Notes: generated from the letters alone by a model not told the origin. A DNA stretch of 35,917 bases from Candidatus Sulfotelmatobacter sp. (GCA_030039165.1 JASHQM010000097.1:1-35917), one strand, 5' to 3'. Positions 1 to 8,692 are shown, numbered from the stretch's first letter. Numbers and translations are program-made.

Positions 1-2
1 AA

Positions 3-392
3 ATCCAAGCGCTGATTGATCAGCACATACCGGATTTCATGGTCCTCGCCCGCTACATGCAAGTTCTCTCTAACGATTTCGTCAATCGCTATCCGCAGCG
101 CATCATCAATATTCATCACGGTCTGTTGCCGGCGTTCATGGGCGCAAGACCGTACCATCGAGCCTATGAGCGCGGCGTCAAGCTAATCGGCGCAACCAGC
201 CACTACGTCACTGAGGCGCTCGATGATGGCCCGATCATCGAGCAGGATGTCGCCCGCGTCTCGCACCGCGACACCGTCGAAGATATGATCCGCAAGGGCC
301 GGGATCTTGAAAAAGTCGTCCTCTCGCGCGCCGTGCGCTGGCATACCGAGAACCGGATTCTTCTTTACGGAAACAAGACCGTGGTGTTTTGA
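3..392 (+). CDS. purU: Formyltetrahydrofolate deformylase, C-terminal part (partial)
   Basis: The gene enters from outside the window, and about 129 C-terminal residues are present. PurU hydrolyses 10-formyl-THF to THF and formate, which balances one-carbon pools and supplies formate for purine synthesis. The visible part is the formyltransferase-fold catalytic domain. It contains the [11 protein letters not shown] segment, which carries the Asn/His catalytic pair of the GART-like fold, then [14 protein letters not shown], and then [10 protein letters not shown] with the conserved Asp. The end ([24 protein letters not shown]) closely follows the known PurU C-terminus. The N-terminal ACT domain that separates PurU from PurN/Fmt lies outside the window, but the C-terminal pattern fits PurU better. 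The stop is TGA at 390-392. A weak GC hairpin lies about 35 bp downstream (427-443), without a T-run. Confidence 0.93.
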   Translation: MQALIDQHIPDFMVLARYMQVLSNDFVNRYPQRIINIHHGLLPAFMGARPYHRAYERGVKLIGATSHYVTEALDDGPIIEQDVARVSHRDTVEDMIRKGRDLEKVVLSRAVRWHTENRILLYGNKTVVF

Positions 393-570
393 CAAAATTC
401 CTCCCTTCACCAAAAGCAGGTTCCTCACCTGCGCTTCGCGGGTTCGTGACATCGTTCTTGGGCGGCGCGGAAGTACATGCACTTTCGGCGAGCGTCCAGC
501 CGTCGACCAGCCAGCCCCGCACCGGTAGTAACTTGCGGCTGAGGTGACTTTCGAATTTACTTAGACGGAA

Positions 571-2118
571 GTGAAGAATTCCCTCAGCGATGGGGAGAAT
601 ATCGCTTTGCGGGAGCGATTTTTGGGCGAAGACCTGAGATTCGAGCTGGCCATCCTGGCGACCGTCCAGGGCTTCTATCAGAAACTGTTGTGCGACTCGC
701 TGGGCGGCGATGTGCCGATTCCGAGCGGGCTCGATGAGGCGTCGCTGCGTCAGTCGGACAGCGACCTGCCGCAGACTCTCTCGCAAATGTACCGTTGGCT
801 GCACCTGCTCGACCTGGCGATTACACCGGCCATGCTACGGCAGGCGCTAACCCCGGACACCGATCCCGAGGTGGCGGAGGCTCTGCTGCGTTATTTTGTG
901 CGCCGGCGCGAGCCCAGCAACATAAACCGAGATAAAACCGATCTGGTGACGACATTTCTTTATCGCCATCCGCGCGTTCCCGGGCAATGGGAACAGCACG
1001 GCTATGGACTCGACGGCGCGCTGCCGCTCTCTCCATTCGAAATCGCGCTCATCGAGATTCTGGCCGATACCGACGTTCCTTCGCTTCCCGAGGCACACGT
1101 GCAATTGCTGCGCAACTTCGATCCCCTACGGGAAGAATTCTCGCGTTATCGCGATTTCAACGCGCTCATGGATTCCGGAATAGTTGCGCGCGTGCGTGAG
1201 ATCAAGAGGTGGCTGGATGCTTCCTTCTATCATCCGGGCGTGCTGGCTACGGTTGCCGCTCATAATGCGGCTTTTGGAGCACGCTTTGACCAACTGTTCA
1301 GCCGGGCGCTAGGGGAGATCAAACAGTTTGCGCAGGCGCTGGAGGAAATGGGCGGCAGTATTCTCAGCACGGTCGACGGTGTGGAAGTGACGGTCGAGCA
1401 TGTCGCGGCTATCGAGCAAAAGGAAATACTCAGCGCCGATTACGGCAATGCTTTGGAGAAATTCCGCCGCGTTTCGCGGCTGAAGAAAGAGCTCGACCGC
1501 CGGCCGCCGATTCGCAAGTCGCTGCTTGCCCCCGCGGCCCGGCACAAGACGGGCGCTTCCAGCGGAGCCGCAGCTGCCGCCAAACCGGCGCGCGTGGCGA
1601 CGAAATCGGCTGCACCTCAATCCTTTCAGCCGCCCGTGATTACAGCGCAGCAAATTTCGGCGGAAGAAGGCAAAATGCGGCGGGTGGAGGAATCAATTCG
1701 GGTTTTTGTGCGCGTGGCCGACGCCAAGTATCGCCAGATAGTGCCGATGCGCTATTTCAACCTGATGCTGTCTGCGCCCGAGGCCGACGCCTACGCCGCC
1801 ACGTTTCTCGAAGAAAAGAGCGAGCGCGCCGAAGTGGCGCGCACGCTGATCCACCTGGTTTCGTGCATTGCTCGAGTCAACACCGAGCTTGAAGAACTTA
1901 AACGCAGCCAGAGCATGTCGTCGCTTTGGAAGCTCCACGCCGATGCCCTGGTCGTGCTGCTCGATATGGCCGGCTCAGCGCGCGAAGCAGCAGAAGCGGT
2001 CGCCAAAACGGCCGAAAAGACCGACGCCAACTCAGCGAAGGCTGTTCGTGAAACCATACAGAAGCTGCGCAGCCGCTGCGACCTGGCGGTGAAGGCGCTG
2101 GCGCATCCGGGAAACTAG
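571..2118 (+). CDS. Hypothetical protein, about 515 aa, unknown family
   Basis: I do not recognise this protein. It starts at a GTG with only a weak purine stretch (GACGGAA) upstream, so the start is uncertain. It lacks a signal peptide or membrane span and looks soluble and mostly helical. The N-terminal two thirds (residues about 1-310) are rich in Leu, Arg and Glu with the pattern of an all-alpha domain. Residues about 320-350 form an Ala/Lys/Ser/Pro-rich linker. The C-terminal part (about 360-515) is again helical, with heptad-like stretches that suggest coiled coils (for example around LIHLVSCIARVNTELEELK). It lies 178 bp downstream of purU on the same strand and converges on rng (stops 33 bp apart). 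Codon use resembles the neighbours, so I infer a real, resident gene. No catalytic motif is visible. Confidence 0.8.
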   Translation: MKNSLSDGENIALRERFLGEDLRFELAILATVQGFYQKLLCDSLGGDVPIPSGLDEASLRQSDSDLPQTLSQMYRWLHLLDLAITPAMLRQALTPDTDPEVAEALLRYFVRRREPSNINRDKTDLVTTFLYRHPRVPGQWEQHGYGLDGALPLSPFEIALIEILADTDVPSLPEAHVQLLRNFDPLREEFSRYRDFNALMDSGIVARVREIKRWLDASFYHPGVLATVAAHNAAFGARFDQLFSRALGEIKQFAQALEEMGGSILSTVDGVEVTVEHVAAIEQKEILSADYGNALEKFRRVSRLKKELDRRPPIRKSLLAPAARHKTGASSGAAAAAKPARVATKSAAPQSFQPPVITAQQISAEEGKMRRVEESIRVFVRVADAKYRQIVPMRYFNLMLSAPEADAYAATFLEEKSERAEVARTLIHLVSCIARVNTELEELKRSQSMSSLWKLHADALVVLLDMAGSAREAAEAVAKTAEKTDANSAKAVRETIQKLRSRCDLAVKALAHPGN

Positions 2119-2150
2119 ACAATTGCCTATGTCAGCGCATAGCACTCGGT

Positions 2151-4862
2151 TCAATTAATATCGAACTGCTCCTGATGGAGTGCCGGATCGCTCTTCACGA
2201 TGATGGTGCGCTTGGTCAGCTCTTCCATTTCGTTCAACAGACGTCCGTTGTTCGCCTTCAGTTCTTTGGCCACGTCGGGGTGCACGCGCAGCATCACGTC
2301 TTCGTGCTCGAGATGCCGGGCGATCTTGCGCATCTCGACGTAGATTTCGTTGCACACGGTGGTTACCGATTTCACGTAGCCGGTTGACTGGCAATATGGA
2401 CATGGCGCGCCAATCGTGCGCTCGAGTGATTGTTTTACCCGCTTGCGGGTGATCGCAACCAATCCGAAATCGTTGAACTGGAGAACCTTCGACGGAGCCC
2501 GGTCGTGGCGCAATTCCTCTTCCAGAGCTTGCATGACGCGCTGACGGTTGCGGCGTTCATCCATGTCGATGAAGTCGATGATGATGATGCCGCCCAAATC
2601 GCGTAGCCGAACCTGGCGGACGATTTCTTTGACCGCATCAATGTTGGTTTTGACGATGGTATCTTCCAGCCGCGCTGTCTTGCCTACGTACTTGCCGGTG
2701 TTAATGTCGATCGCAACCAGCGCCTCGGTCTGGTTGATGACAATGTAGCCACCGCTCTTGAGCCAGACTTTGGACTTCAACGCCTTGTTCATTTCTTCGG
2801 CCAGGCCGAATTGTTCGAACAAGGGAGTCTCTTTGGTATAGAGCTTTACGCGCTTCACCAGTCCCGGCTGGAAGCGGTTGAAGAAGCGGAGAATCCGCTC
2901 GTACTCCTGCTCGCTATCGACCCAGATGACGGAAAAATCCGAAGTGACCTGATCGCGCAACACACGCTCCACGACATTGAGATCGTGGTAGATCAAGGCG
3001 GGCGGTTTCGAGTTTTCAGCCCGGGTCCTGATGTCGTTCCACAGATTCTTAAGGAATCCGATATCGGCGCGAAGTTCCTCCTCGCTGGCATTCTGCGCGG
3101 CGGTTCGAACAATGAATCCGCCGTGGCCATTATCGCGCTCGCTCATGACGATGCGTTTTAGGCGCTGGCGCTCTTCGTCGGATGCGATCTTGCGGGAGAC
3201 GCCGGTGTGGTTGACCGTGGGCATGTAGACCAGGAAGCGGCCGGGTAATGCGATGTGGCTGGTGATGCGAGCGCCCTTTTTCCCGATTGGCTCTTTGGCA
3301 ATCTGAACCAGTATCTCCTGGCCCTCTTTGAGCAGATCGCTGATTTTGGGAACGTCCTGCGACTGGCGGCGCGGAAAGCGGCGGCCACCGCGGCGTCCGC
3401 TGCGGCGTTCGTAGGCAGGACGGCGGGCGCGCTGGGTGTAGCCGGCTGTGCCGGAGGAGGCGCGAACTTCCGCCCGCGCATCGACTGTGCCGTTGCCGCG
3501 AGCCTCGGCGTCGAGCATGGCTTCAGCTTCGGCCTGCGCCTCTTCGAGTTCTAAATCTTCGTCCTCCTCGATTTCGGCCGCCCCGGCCTCAGCCGACGCG
3601 GAAACTCCCGCTTCGGCCAAAGAGTTCATGTGAATCTCGTCCACGGTTTCGCGCACGTCGGAAATATCGCGGGACAGCCCCATTGGCTGGCCGGCCTCCT
3701 GGCTCTCTTCTTCGAATTCATCGAAGCTATCGTCCTGTAACTCCTCCTGAGAAACTGATTCTGCCTCATCCTCTTCGATAGTCTCTTCTTCCAGTGTTCC
3801 GGGGGCGGCGAAAGCAGGAGCCCCCAACGGTGACGGCCGATCGCTATGCTCGGGAACCGGAGTTACCAGATCCTCCTCTTCTTCGACAAATTCCTCTTCT
3901 TCCGTACCGGAAATCGGAGACTGAGAGAGGAATTCCTGGTTCCAGCGGGCTGAGGTCGTTGCAGAAGAAATGTCATTGGCGGACGCCGCTGCGACGCGCA
4001 TTTGCTTCGCCTCGGGTTGGTCCGCAGCTTGCTCCCGGGATTGTTCTTGCTGGGTAGGACTAAGGCCTGCCGCTTCCGCGCCGGCGAACATCGGCTCGTC
4101 GTCTGGGAATGCCGCTGTCACGGGCGCCGCCGCGTCCAATGCCGACTGCCCTTGGGTCGTTTCCCGTAGAGACGGCTCCTGCGCCGCGCGGACGGAGGTC
4201 AGGCCACGATACTTGGAGATCGATTCGCCGGGAAGCAGTATAGGCTCATACGCCGAAGGTGGACCGGCCTGCCGGCTGTGAGAATATTCCTGCGGACGAT
4301 AAGCGACCGCCTTGGAGTTTTCGCTGCCCGGCCGGCCCAAGCGCTCCCGACCATCGTGACGTCCGCCACGGCGGCGACGGCGGCCGCGCCAGCCGCGATC
4401 GCGATCCTGTTGGTTTACGGAACCAGGGGATGGCGCCGCTCCGCCTACTTCCGGGGGCTCGCTGGAGAGTTCAGATTCCAACATGGCAGTGGAACCGTTC
4501 CCGCTGGAAGGCTCAAATAGCTCGCCGTTCGATTGTGGCCGGGAAGATGTCGGCTCCTGTTCCGCGTGCGGACGCATGTCCTGCACCGCGCGGTTCGCAG
4601 GCACGGATTCGCTCAGGTCTTCGTCGTGCTCTTCCAGGTCCATGAAATCGGAGACATAAAGGAAGGCATCGCGTTCAAGCCCGATATCGACAAAGGCGGA
4701 TTGCATTCCGGGAAGCACGCGAGTGACACGGCCTTTATAGATGGAGCCGGCGAGGGTATATTCGTTTTCGCGCTCGAGGTAGATTTCCGCGAGCAGATCG
4801 TCTTCCACCAGCCCTACTTTGGTTTCGTGAGGAGTGGAGGAAACAAACAACTCTTTGTTCAT
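2151..4862 (-). CDS. rng: Ribonuclease G/E with a giant insertion in the S1 domain
   Basis: This is an RNase E/G-type endoribonuclease of 903 aa that would process rRNA and turn over mRNA. Residues 1-75 begin the S1 domain (GSIYKGRVTRVLPGMQSAFVDIG). The domain resumes only at about residue 506 (KISDLLKEGQEILVQIAKEPIGKKGARI). In E. coli RNase E these halves are separated by only a few tens of residues. The insertion alternates Arg-rich patches (around 155-180 and 480-505) with very acidic ones (runs of Glu). Catalytic features are intact: D719 in AIDINTGK, the IDFIDMD motif near 763, and the Zn-link CPYC (C821, C824). The protein ends soon after the catalytic region, with no long C-terminal scaffold. 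The start has GGAG at 4868-4871. It lies downstream of rodA across a 480-bp gap. Confidence 0.95.
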   Translation of the reverse strand: MNKELFVSSTPHETKVGLVEDDLLAEIYLERENEYTLAGSIYKGRVTRVLPGMQSAFVDIGLERDAFLYVSDFMDLEEHDEDLSESVPANRAVQDMRPHAEQEPTSSRPQSNGELFEPSSGNGSTAMLESELSSEPPEVGGAAPSPGSVNQQDRDRGWRGRRRRRGGRHDGRERLGRPGSENSKAVAYRPQEYSHSRQAGPPSAYEPILLPGESISKYRGLTSVRAAQEPSLRETTQGQSALDAAAPVTAAFPDDEPMFAGAEAAGLSPTQQEQSREQAADQPEAKQMRVAAASANDISSATTSARWNQEFLSQSPISGTEEEEFVEEEEDLVTPVPEHSDRPSPLGAPAFAAPGTLEEETIEEDEAESVSQEELQDDSFDEFEEESQEAGQPMGLSRDISDVRETVDEIHMNSLAEAGVSASAEAGAAEIEEDEDLELEEAQAEAEAMLDAEARGNGTVDARAEVRASSGTAGYTQRARRPAYERRSGRRGGRRFPRRQSQDVPKISDLLKEGQEILVQIAKEPIGKKGARITSHIALPGRFLVYMPTVNHTGVSRKIASDEERQRLKRIVMSERDNGHGGFIVRTAAQNASEEELRADIGFLKNLWNDIRTRAENSKPPALIYHDLNVVERVLRDQVTSDFSVIWVDSEQEYERILRFFNRFQPGLVKRVKLYTKETPLFEQFGLAEEMNKALKSKVWLKSGGYIVINQTEALVAIDINTGKYVGKTARLEDTIVKTNIDAVKEIVRQVRLRDLGGIIIIDFIDMDERRNRQRVMQALEEELRHDRAPSKVLQFNDFGLVAITRKRVKQSLERTIGAPCPYCQSTGYVKSVTTVCNEIYVEMRKIARHLEHEDVMLRVHPDVAKELKANNGRLLNEMEELTKRTIIVKSDPALHQEQFDIN

Positions 4863-5342
4863 GGGTACTCCGGTCCCGCACCGCTTTTGTAAGAAAAGGG
4901 GCGGGATTCACCAGGGCGAAGCGAAGAAAGGAACGGGAGGATAGAGCGTAGCGACGCGCATCCCAAACAGTGGCCAGGTTGGGCCGGAGATACTAGTTCC
5001 CGGTCGAATCCGCTGCACAAGCTTGAGAATCCTTTGCACTTTATCGCTATGGCCGCCGGGTTGTGACCGCGCTTCCTTATGAAAATCAGCAGACCGATTT
5101 CCGTCGGGGGGCCGTTCCCTGCCAGCAGCGTGATTGCGTCAATCCTGCCCGGCCTTCGACTGCTGCGTTAGCCGGTGAAATGCCCTCTTTACGCGAGGGC
5201 GATCGATATTTTTGGGCTGCGCGGCGTGGCGCAGCAATGCGTTACCCTGAACGTCTTCCGCTTCCGGAATCTTCGCTGACCCCAGAATCATAAAGCTGAC
5301 AGCAATAAGCTTGACTGTTGCCGGAATCTCTTCCGAAGCCGG
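4863..5342. other. 480-bp gap between rodA and rng, probable structured rng leader
   Basis: I see no convincing gene here. An open frame at 5063-5293 (+) has no family signature. The gap holds two perfect short hairpins: GCCCTC/GAGGGC (5182-5200, 7-nt loop) and GCTGCGC/GCGCAGC (5216-5235, 6-nt loop). Neither is followed by a T-run on the minus strand, so they do not look like intrinsic terminators. Because both neighbours are on the minus strand, the gap could be the 5' leader of rng. Long structured leaders are known to mediate autoregulation of E. coli rne; applying that here is inference. Confidence 0.4.
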
Positions 5343-6440
5343 CTAATTCACGAAGCGGCGCATTCGGACATTCATCACCATCCCCAGCGCCAGGAACATG
5401 AATAACACGGAAGACCCGCCATAACTCATGAGCGGCAGGGGTATTCCTGTGACCGGCATAAAGCCGACCACCATGCCGACGTTGACGAGGATGTGGAAGC
5501 TAAGCACAGCCACCACGCCCATGACCACGAACGTGCCCGCCCGGTCAGGAGCGGTTTGCGCGTTCTGGGTCAAACGCATCAGCACTATGAAGTATAACAG
5601 CAGTACGCCCAAAGCGCCGACGAATCCGTGCTCCTCAGAAAAAGCGGCGAAGATGAAGTCGGTTTGGGGCACAGGCAGGAAAGCGCCGTGTGTTTGCGAG
5701 CCTTTCCCGCCCCAAAGACCCCCTGAACCCACCGCGATCTTGGATTGCTCAACTTGATACCCCGCCCCCTGAGGATCGAGAGTGGGGTCAATAAAGCTGG
5801 TGAGGCGCTGTTTCTGATACGACTTCAGAACGTGCACGCGGGGGGCAAAGAAAACTGCGCCGATGCCAAATGTCGCTAGCAGAATCACCAGCATTCCCTG
5901 CTTCCACTGCATGCCGCCGAGGAAAACACCCATGATGGCTATAGGGACATAGGTCAGGGCAGTTCCGAGATCAGGCTGGGCAAGGACCATTAGCATGGGA
6001 ACGCCGACGATGGCCCCGGCTTTGACAAAGTCGGGCCAGGAGAGTTCCTGATGGCGCAGGTCAGCGAAATACTTGGCCACTGCCAGAATCAGAATCAGCT
6101 TGACCCATTCGGAGGGCTGGAAGTGGTTTCCACCGGGCATTTTGACCCAGCGGCGCGCTCCGAGATATTTCTGGCCGAAGATAAGAACCGCCATCAGCGA
6201 TCCGATGGACGCGATATAGAACCAGTGAATCCGGTCCAGCAGAACCTGATAGTTCACCAGGCTCATGATGAACATCATGCCTACTCCAGCCGCGACCCAG
6301 TACAACTGCTTGATATGTGAGCCGGCGAACTTGGTATGCATGGTGGCGCTGCGGATCTCCATGATGCCGAGTCCGCAGATCATTAGCACGAACACCAGCA
6401 GCAACCAGTCAAAATCGCGAAATGAAACATAGCGTGACAT
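5343..6440 (-). CDS. rodA: RodA, SEDS peptidoglycan glycosyltransferase
   Basis: A 365-aa multi-pass inner-membrane protein of the SEDS family (RodA/FtsW/SpoVE). RodA polymerises lipid II into glycan strands during lateral wall elongation, in complex with PBP2. Characteristic stretches are visible: GARRWVKMPGGNHFQPSEWVK, QPDLGTALTYVPI, the TDFIFAAFSEEHGFVGAL loop region, and the C-terminal GMVVGFMPVTGIPLPLMSYGGSS signature that is diagnostic of the family. About ten hydrophobic segments are present and the length is normal. It follows mrdA with a 60-bp gap that contains a 7-bp tandem repeat array. No Shine-Dalgarno sequence is visible just upstream of the ATG. RodA rather than FtsW is supported by the mre/mrdA context. 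Confidence 0.96.
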   Translation of the reverse strand: MSRYVSFRDFDWLLLVFVLMICGLGIMEIRSATMHTKFAGSHIKQLYWVAAGVGMMFIMSLVNYQVLLDRIHWFYIASIGSLMAVLIFGQKYLGARRWVKMPGGNHFQPSEWVKLILILAVAKYFADLRHQELSWPDFVKAGAIVGVPMLMVLAQPDLGTALTYVPIAIMGVFLGGMQWKQGMLVILLATFGIGAVFFAPRVHVLKSYQKQRLTSFIDPTLDPQGAGYQVEQSKIAVGSGGLWGGKGSQTHGAFLPVPQTDFIFAAFSEEHGFVGALGVLLLYFIVLMRLTQNAQTAPDRAGTFVVMGVVAVLSFHILVNVGMVVGFMPVTGIPLPLMSYGGSSVLFMFLALGMVMNVRMRRFVN

Positions 6441-6450
6441 TGAAGATCGG

Positions 6451-6485
6451 TTCCCAGTTGTCAGTTATGAGTTCTCAGTTACTGG
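6451..6485. repeat. Degenerate 7-bp tandem array between mrdA and rodA
   Basis: Five consecutive 7-bp units lie here. On the plus strand they are TTCCCAG, TTGTCAG, TTATGAG, TTCTCAG and the diverged TTACTGG. On the coding (minus) strand the array ends 10 nt before the rodA ATG, in the place where a ribosome-binding site would normally be. The unit consensus (TTSYCAG) is the same as in the array upstream of mrdA, and both arrays are followed on the minus strand by AACCGAT. Confidence 0.8.
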
Positions 6486-6500
6486 CGCTGGTATCGCGGT

Positions 6501-8471
6501 CTACGGCAAACCCGGCGCTGCCATCAAAGTGGCAGGCGTTTTCCGCGGAATATCCACGAAGAAATGGCCGCCATTAAGCTTTTGCTCGTCGCCGTCCGGA
6601 TTGGTCGAAGTCCAGACCGCGCCGATTTCAGCTTTTCCTGAATTGTTCGCCATCTTCTGCGGCTGGCGGCGCTGTTTTTCCACGTATGCCTGAACGACTT
6701 TCGACACAACGTGCGCGGCTTCGGATCCGTGCTCGCCCTCTTCGAAAAGAGCGCAAACCACAATCTCCGGATTGCGGCGTGGCTCCACCCCCACAAACCA
6801 GCCGTTGTCTTTGTACTTGGCCTTTTCGCTGGCGCTCATCTTCGACTTCAGCATGTTGCTCACCGTCTGAGCGCTGCCGGTCTTGCCGGCTAAATCCACG
6901 CCCTTGATCGCCGATGCGCCAGCCGTTCCTACGGGACTGACCACCTGCGCCATAGCATCAGTAATGATTTCCCAGTTTTTGGGATCGATGGGAATGTTCA
7001 CTTCATCGGGGACATTCGATGCCGGAACGATTCCGGGCGGCAAATCGGTAGGATTGGTCACGTGCGGCCGTACCATCCTTCCGCCGCTGGCAATAGCGGC
7101 GAAGGCCCGAGCCATCTGAATCGGGGTAGCAGCTATGGCTCCCTGGCCGATGCTCACAGAAATGGTCTCTCCGGCGAACCACTTCTGCTTGAAGTTCTTG
7201 AGCTTCCACTCTTCCGAAGGCATGACGCCGCTGACTTCCTGGGGGAGATCGATGCCGGTTTTTTGCCCCATACCAAGAGCGATGGCCCATTTCGCGATGC
7301 GATCAATACCGAGCTTTTCGCCGAGCGTATAAAAGAAGACGTCGCAAGACTGATAAATTCCTTTCACGATGTCAACCGGGCCGTGGGTCTGGTGCCGAGC
7401 GGCAATCCAGCATTTGAAGTAGCGCCCGTAGAAGATTCCGCCGCCATTGCAGACAACATGGAGGTCCTGAGCGACCCCTTCCTGCAGGCCGGCAGTGGCC
7501 ATGATGATCTTGAAGGTCGAGCCGGGGGCCAGCTGCGCCTGAATCGCCTTATTCATCAAAGGATGGTTCTCGTCCGTAACCAGTTTGTTCCACTGGTCGC
7601 GCGAGACGCGGACCGCAAAATCGTTGGGATCAAAGGTCGGACGGCTGACCATGGCGAGAATCTCGCCAGTACGCGGATCCATTGCAACCACAGCCCCGTT
7701 CTTACCTTCTAGGGCTTCTTCGGCAGCGATCTGGAGATCGATGTCGAGCGTCAGCTTCAGCTGCTTTCCGGCAACAGCATCGGTTTCGCCGAGCAGGCCT
7801 ACTTCCCGCCCATGGCTGTTAACCACTTCTTGCCGCGCACCGTTCTTGCCCATAAGCAAGGTATTGTACTCGCGCTCGACACCGGAAATGCCGACGACAT
7901 CCCCCGGACTGTAGAGCTCGAATTGCGGCTGGTTGAGCATGTCTTCGGTGACTTCGCCGACATAGCCGACGACGTGCGCCATGAAGCCATTGCGGGGATA
8001 GAGGCGGCGATGGGCCACGATGGTATCGAGTTCTGGCAGTTCGTTACGATGGGCGTCGATGAAAGCAAGTTCATCGGGAGTGATGTCTTCCTTCAGGAAG
8101 ATCGGCTGGTATTGCGGCACGGAAGCGAAGCGGCGAATGCGGGCGCGCACTTCATTCGGATCGAGGTGCAATCCCTGAGCGATCAGGCCGGCATCGGCGT
8201 CGAGGTCGTGGGCGGTATCACGGAGGAGGAGGGCCGAAAACGATGGATAGTTATCCACGATGACGCGGCCTTCACGATCGAGAATTTTGCCGCGCGGGGC
8301 GAGAATGGGAACGTTGCGAATGCGGTTCTTTTCAGCCAGCGAGGAATACAAGTCGCTCTGCATGATCTGGAGACGCCACAATCCGTATGCCAGGACCAGA
8401 AAAATGGCGAGAATTGCATACTGCGCCGCCGTCAGGCGGAATGCCGATACTTTTTCGTCACGACCGAACAT
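6501..8471 (-). CDS. mrdA: Penicillin-binding protein 2, elongasome transpeptidase
   Basis: A 656-aa class B penicillin-binding protein that cross-links peptidoglycan in the elongasome with RodA. Residues about 13-33 form a single N-terminal membrane anchor. Residues about 55-230 form the dimerisation/pedestal domain, with the LAPRGKILDREGR start typical of PBP2. The transpeptidase domain has all three motifs: the SxxK active site at S318-TFK321 (in LAPGSTFKI), the second motif as SCD at 375-377 (SxN in many other PBPs, but SxD is usual in PBP2), and KTG at 530-532. A tail of about 55 residues after 600 is Gln/Lys/Pro-rich and is probably disordered. It lies between mreD and rodA in the same orientation. 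The ATG has no obvious Shine-Dalgarno sequence; a heptamer array occupies that position. Confidence 0.96.
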   Translation of the reverse strand: MFGRDEKVSAFRLTAAQYAILAIFLVLAYGLWRLQIMQSDLYSSLAEKNRIRNVPILAPRGKILDREGRVIVDNYPSFSALLLRDTAHDLDADAGLIAQGLHLDPNEVRARIRRFASVPQYQPIFLKEDITPDELAFIDAHRNELPELDTIVAHRRLYPRNGFMAHVVGYVGEVTEDMLNQPQFELYSPGDVVGISGVEREYNTLLMGKNGARQEVVNSHGREVGLLGETDAVAGKQLKLTLDIDLQIAAEEALEGKNGAVVAMDPRTGEILAMVSRPTFDPNDFAVRVSRDQWNKLVTDENHPLMNKAIQAQLAPGSTFKIIMATAGLQEGVAQDLHVVCNGGGIFYGRYFKCWIAARHQTHGPVDIVKGIYQSCDVFFYTLGEKLGIDRIAKWAIALGMGQKTGIDLPQEVSGVMPSEEWKLKNFKQKWFAGETISVSIGQGAIAATPIQMARAFAAIASGGRMVRPHVTNPTDLPPGIVPASNVPDEVNIPIDPKNWEIITDAMAQVVSPVGTAGASAIKGVDLAGKTGSAQTVSNMLKSKMSASEKAKYKDNGWFVGVEPRRNPEIVVCALFEEGEHGSEAAHVVSKVVQAYVEKQRRQPQKMANNSGKAEIGAVWTSTNPDGDEQKLNGGHFFVDIPRKTPATLMAAPGLP

Positions 8472-8474
8472 CGG

Positions 8475-8509
8475 TTGTCAGTTCTCAGTTGCCAGTTCCC
8501 AGTTGTCAG
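8475..8509. repeat. Degenerate 7-bp tandem array at the mrdA start
   Basis: Five exact-length 7-bp units read on the plus strand TTGTCAG, TTCTCAG, TTGCCAG, TTCCCAG and TTGTCAG (consensus TTSYCAG). On the coding minus strand the last unit ends only 3 nt before the mrdA ATG, so the array occupies the ribosome-binding region. An inverted array of the same kind lies at 8658-8692. Confidence 0.88.
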
Positions 8510-8523
8510 CCCAGTTCACGGCA

Positions 8524-8540
8524 TCACCCGGATCGGGTGA
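8524..8540. repeat. Short perfect inverted repeat in the mreD-mrdA gap
   Basis: TCACCCG and CGGGTGA form a perfect 7-bp stem around a 3-nt loop (GAT). It sits about 50 bp upstream of mrdA. It could be a small operator or an RNA hairpin. No T-run follows on either strand, so it is not an intrinsic terminator. Confidence 0.5.
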
Positions 8541-8657
8541 CCGATTGAAGGGATTCTGAGATGAGGCGGTTAGTAGCATTGTAATTCCCAGAGTATGGGG
8601 GCGATACACTGAATGACGAAAACGAAAGTCATGGCCCGACCAACTCGCTCTGCCAAA

Positions 8658-8692
8658 CTGGCAAGTGGAACCCGGCAACTGGCAACTGGTTC
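8658..8692. repeat. Inverted 7-bp tandem array at the mreD 3' end
   Basis: Five 7-bp units read on the plus strand CTGGCAA, GTGGAAC, CCGGCAA, CTGGCAA and CTGGTTC. The main unit is the reverse complement of TTGCCAG in the array at 8475-8509, so the two arrays flank the mreD-mrdA gap as an inverted pair and could base-pair in the transcript. The array end overlaps the mreD stop codon by two bases. Confidence 0.8.

Noticed and set aside
427..443. Hairpin downstream of purU as a terminator
   Set aside because: The 7-bp stem includes a G-T pair and no T-run follows.
235..804. 189-aa open frame on the minus strand
   Set aside because: It overlaps purU and the 571-2118 gene in antisense with no motif and poor composition.
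5063..5293. 76-aa open frame on the plus strand in the rodA-rng gap
   Set aside because: It is opposite to its neighbours, spans both hairpins, and has no family signature or good ribosome-binding site.
7062..7712. 216-aa open frame on the plus strand
   Set aside because: It is antisense to the transpeptidase domain of mrdA and has no family signature.
7812..8540. 242-aa open frame on the plus strand
   Set aside because: It is antisense to mrdA, a typical mirror frame in GC-rich coding DNA, with no motif.
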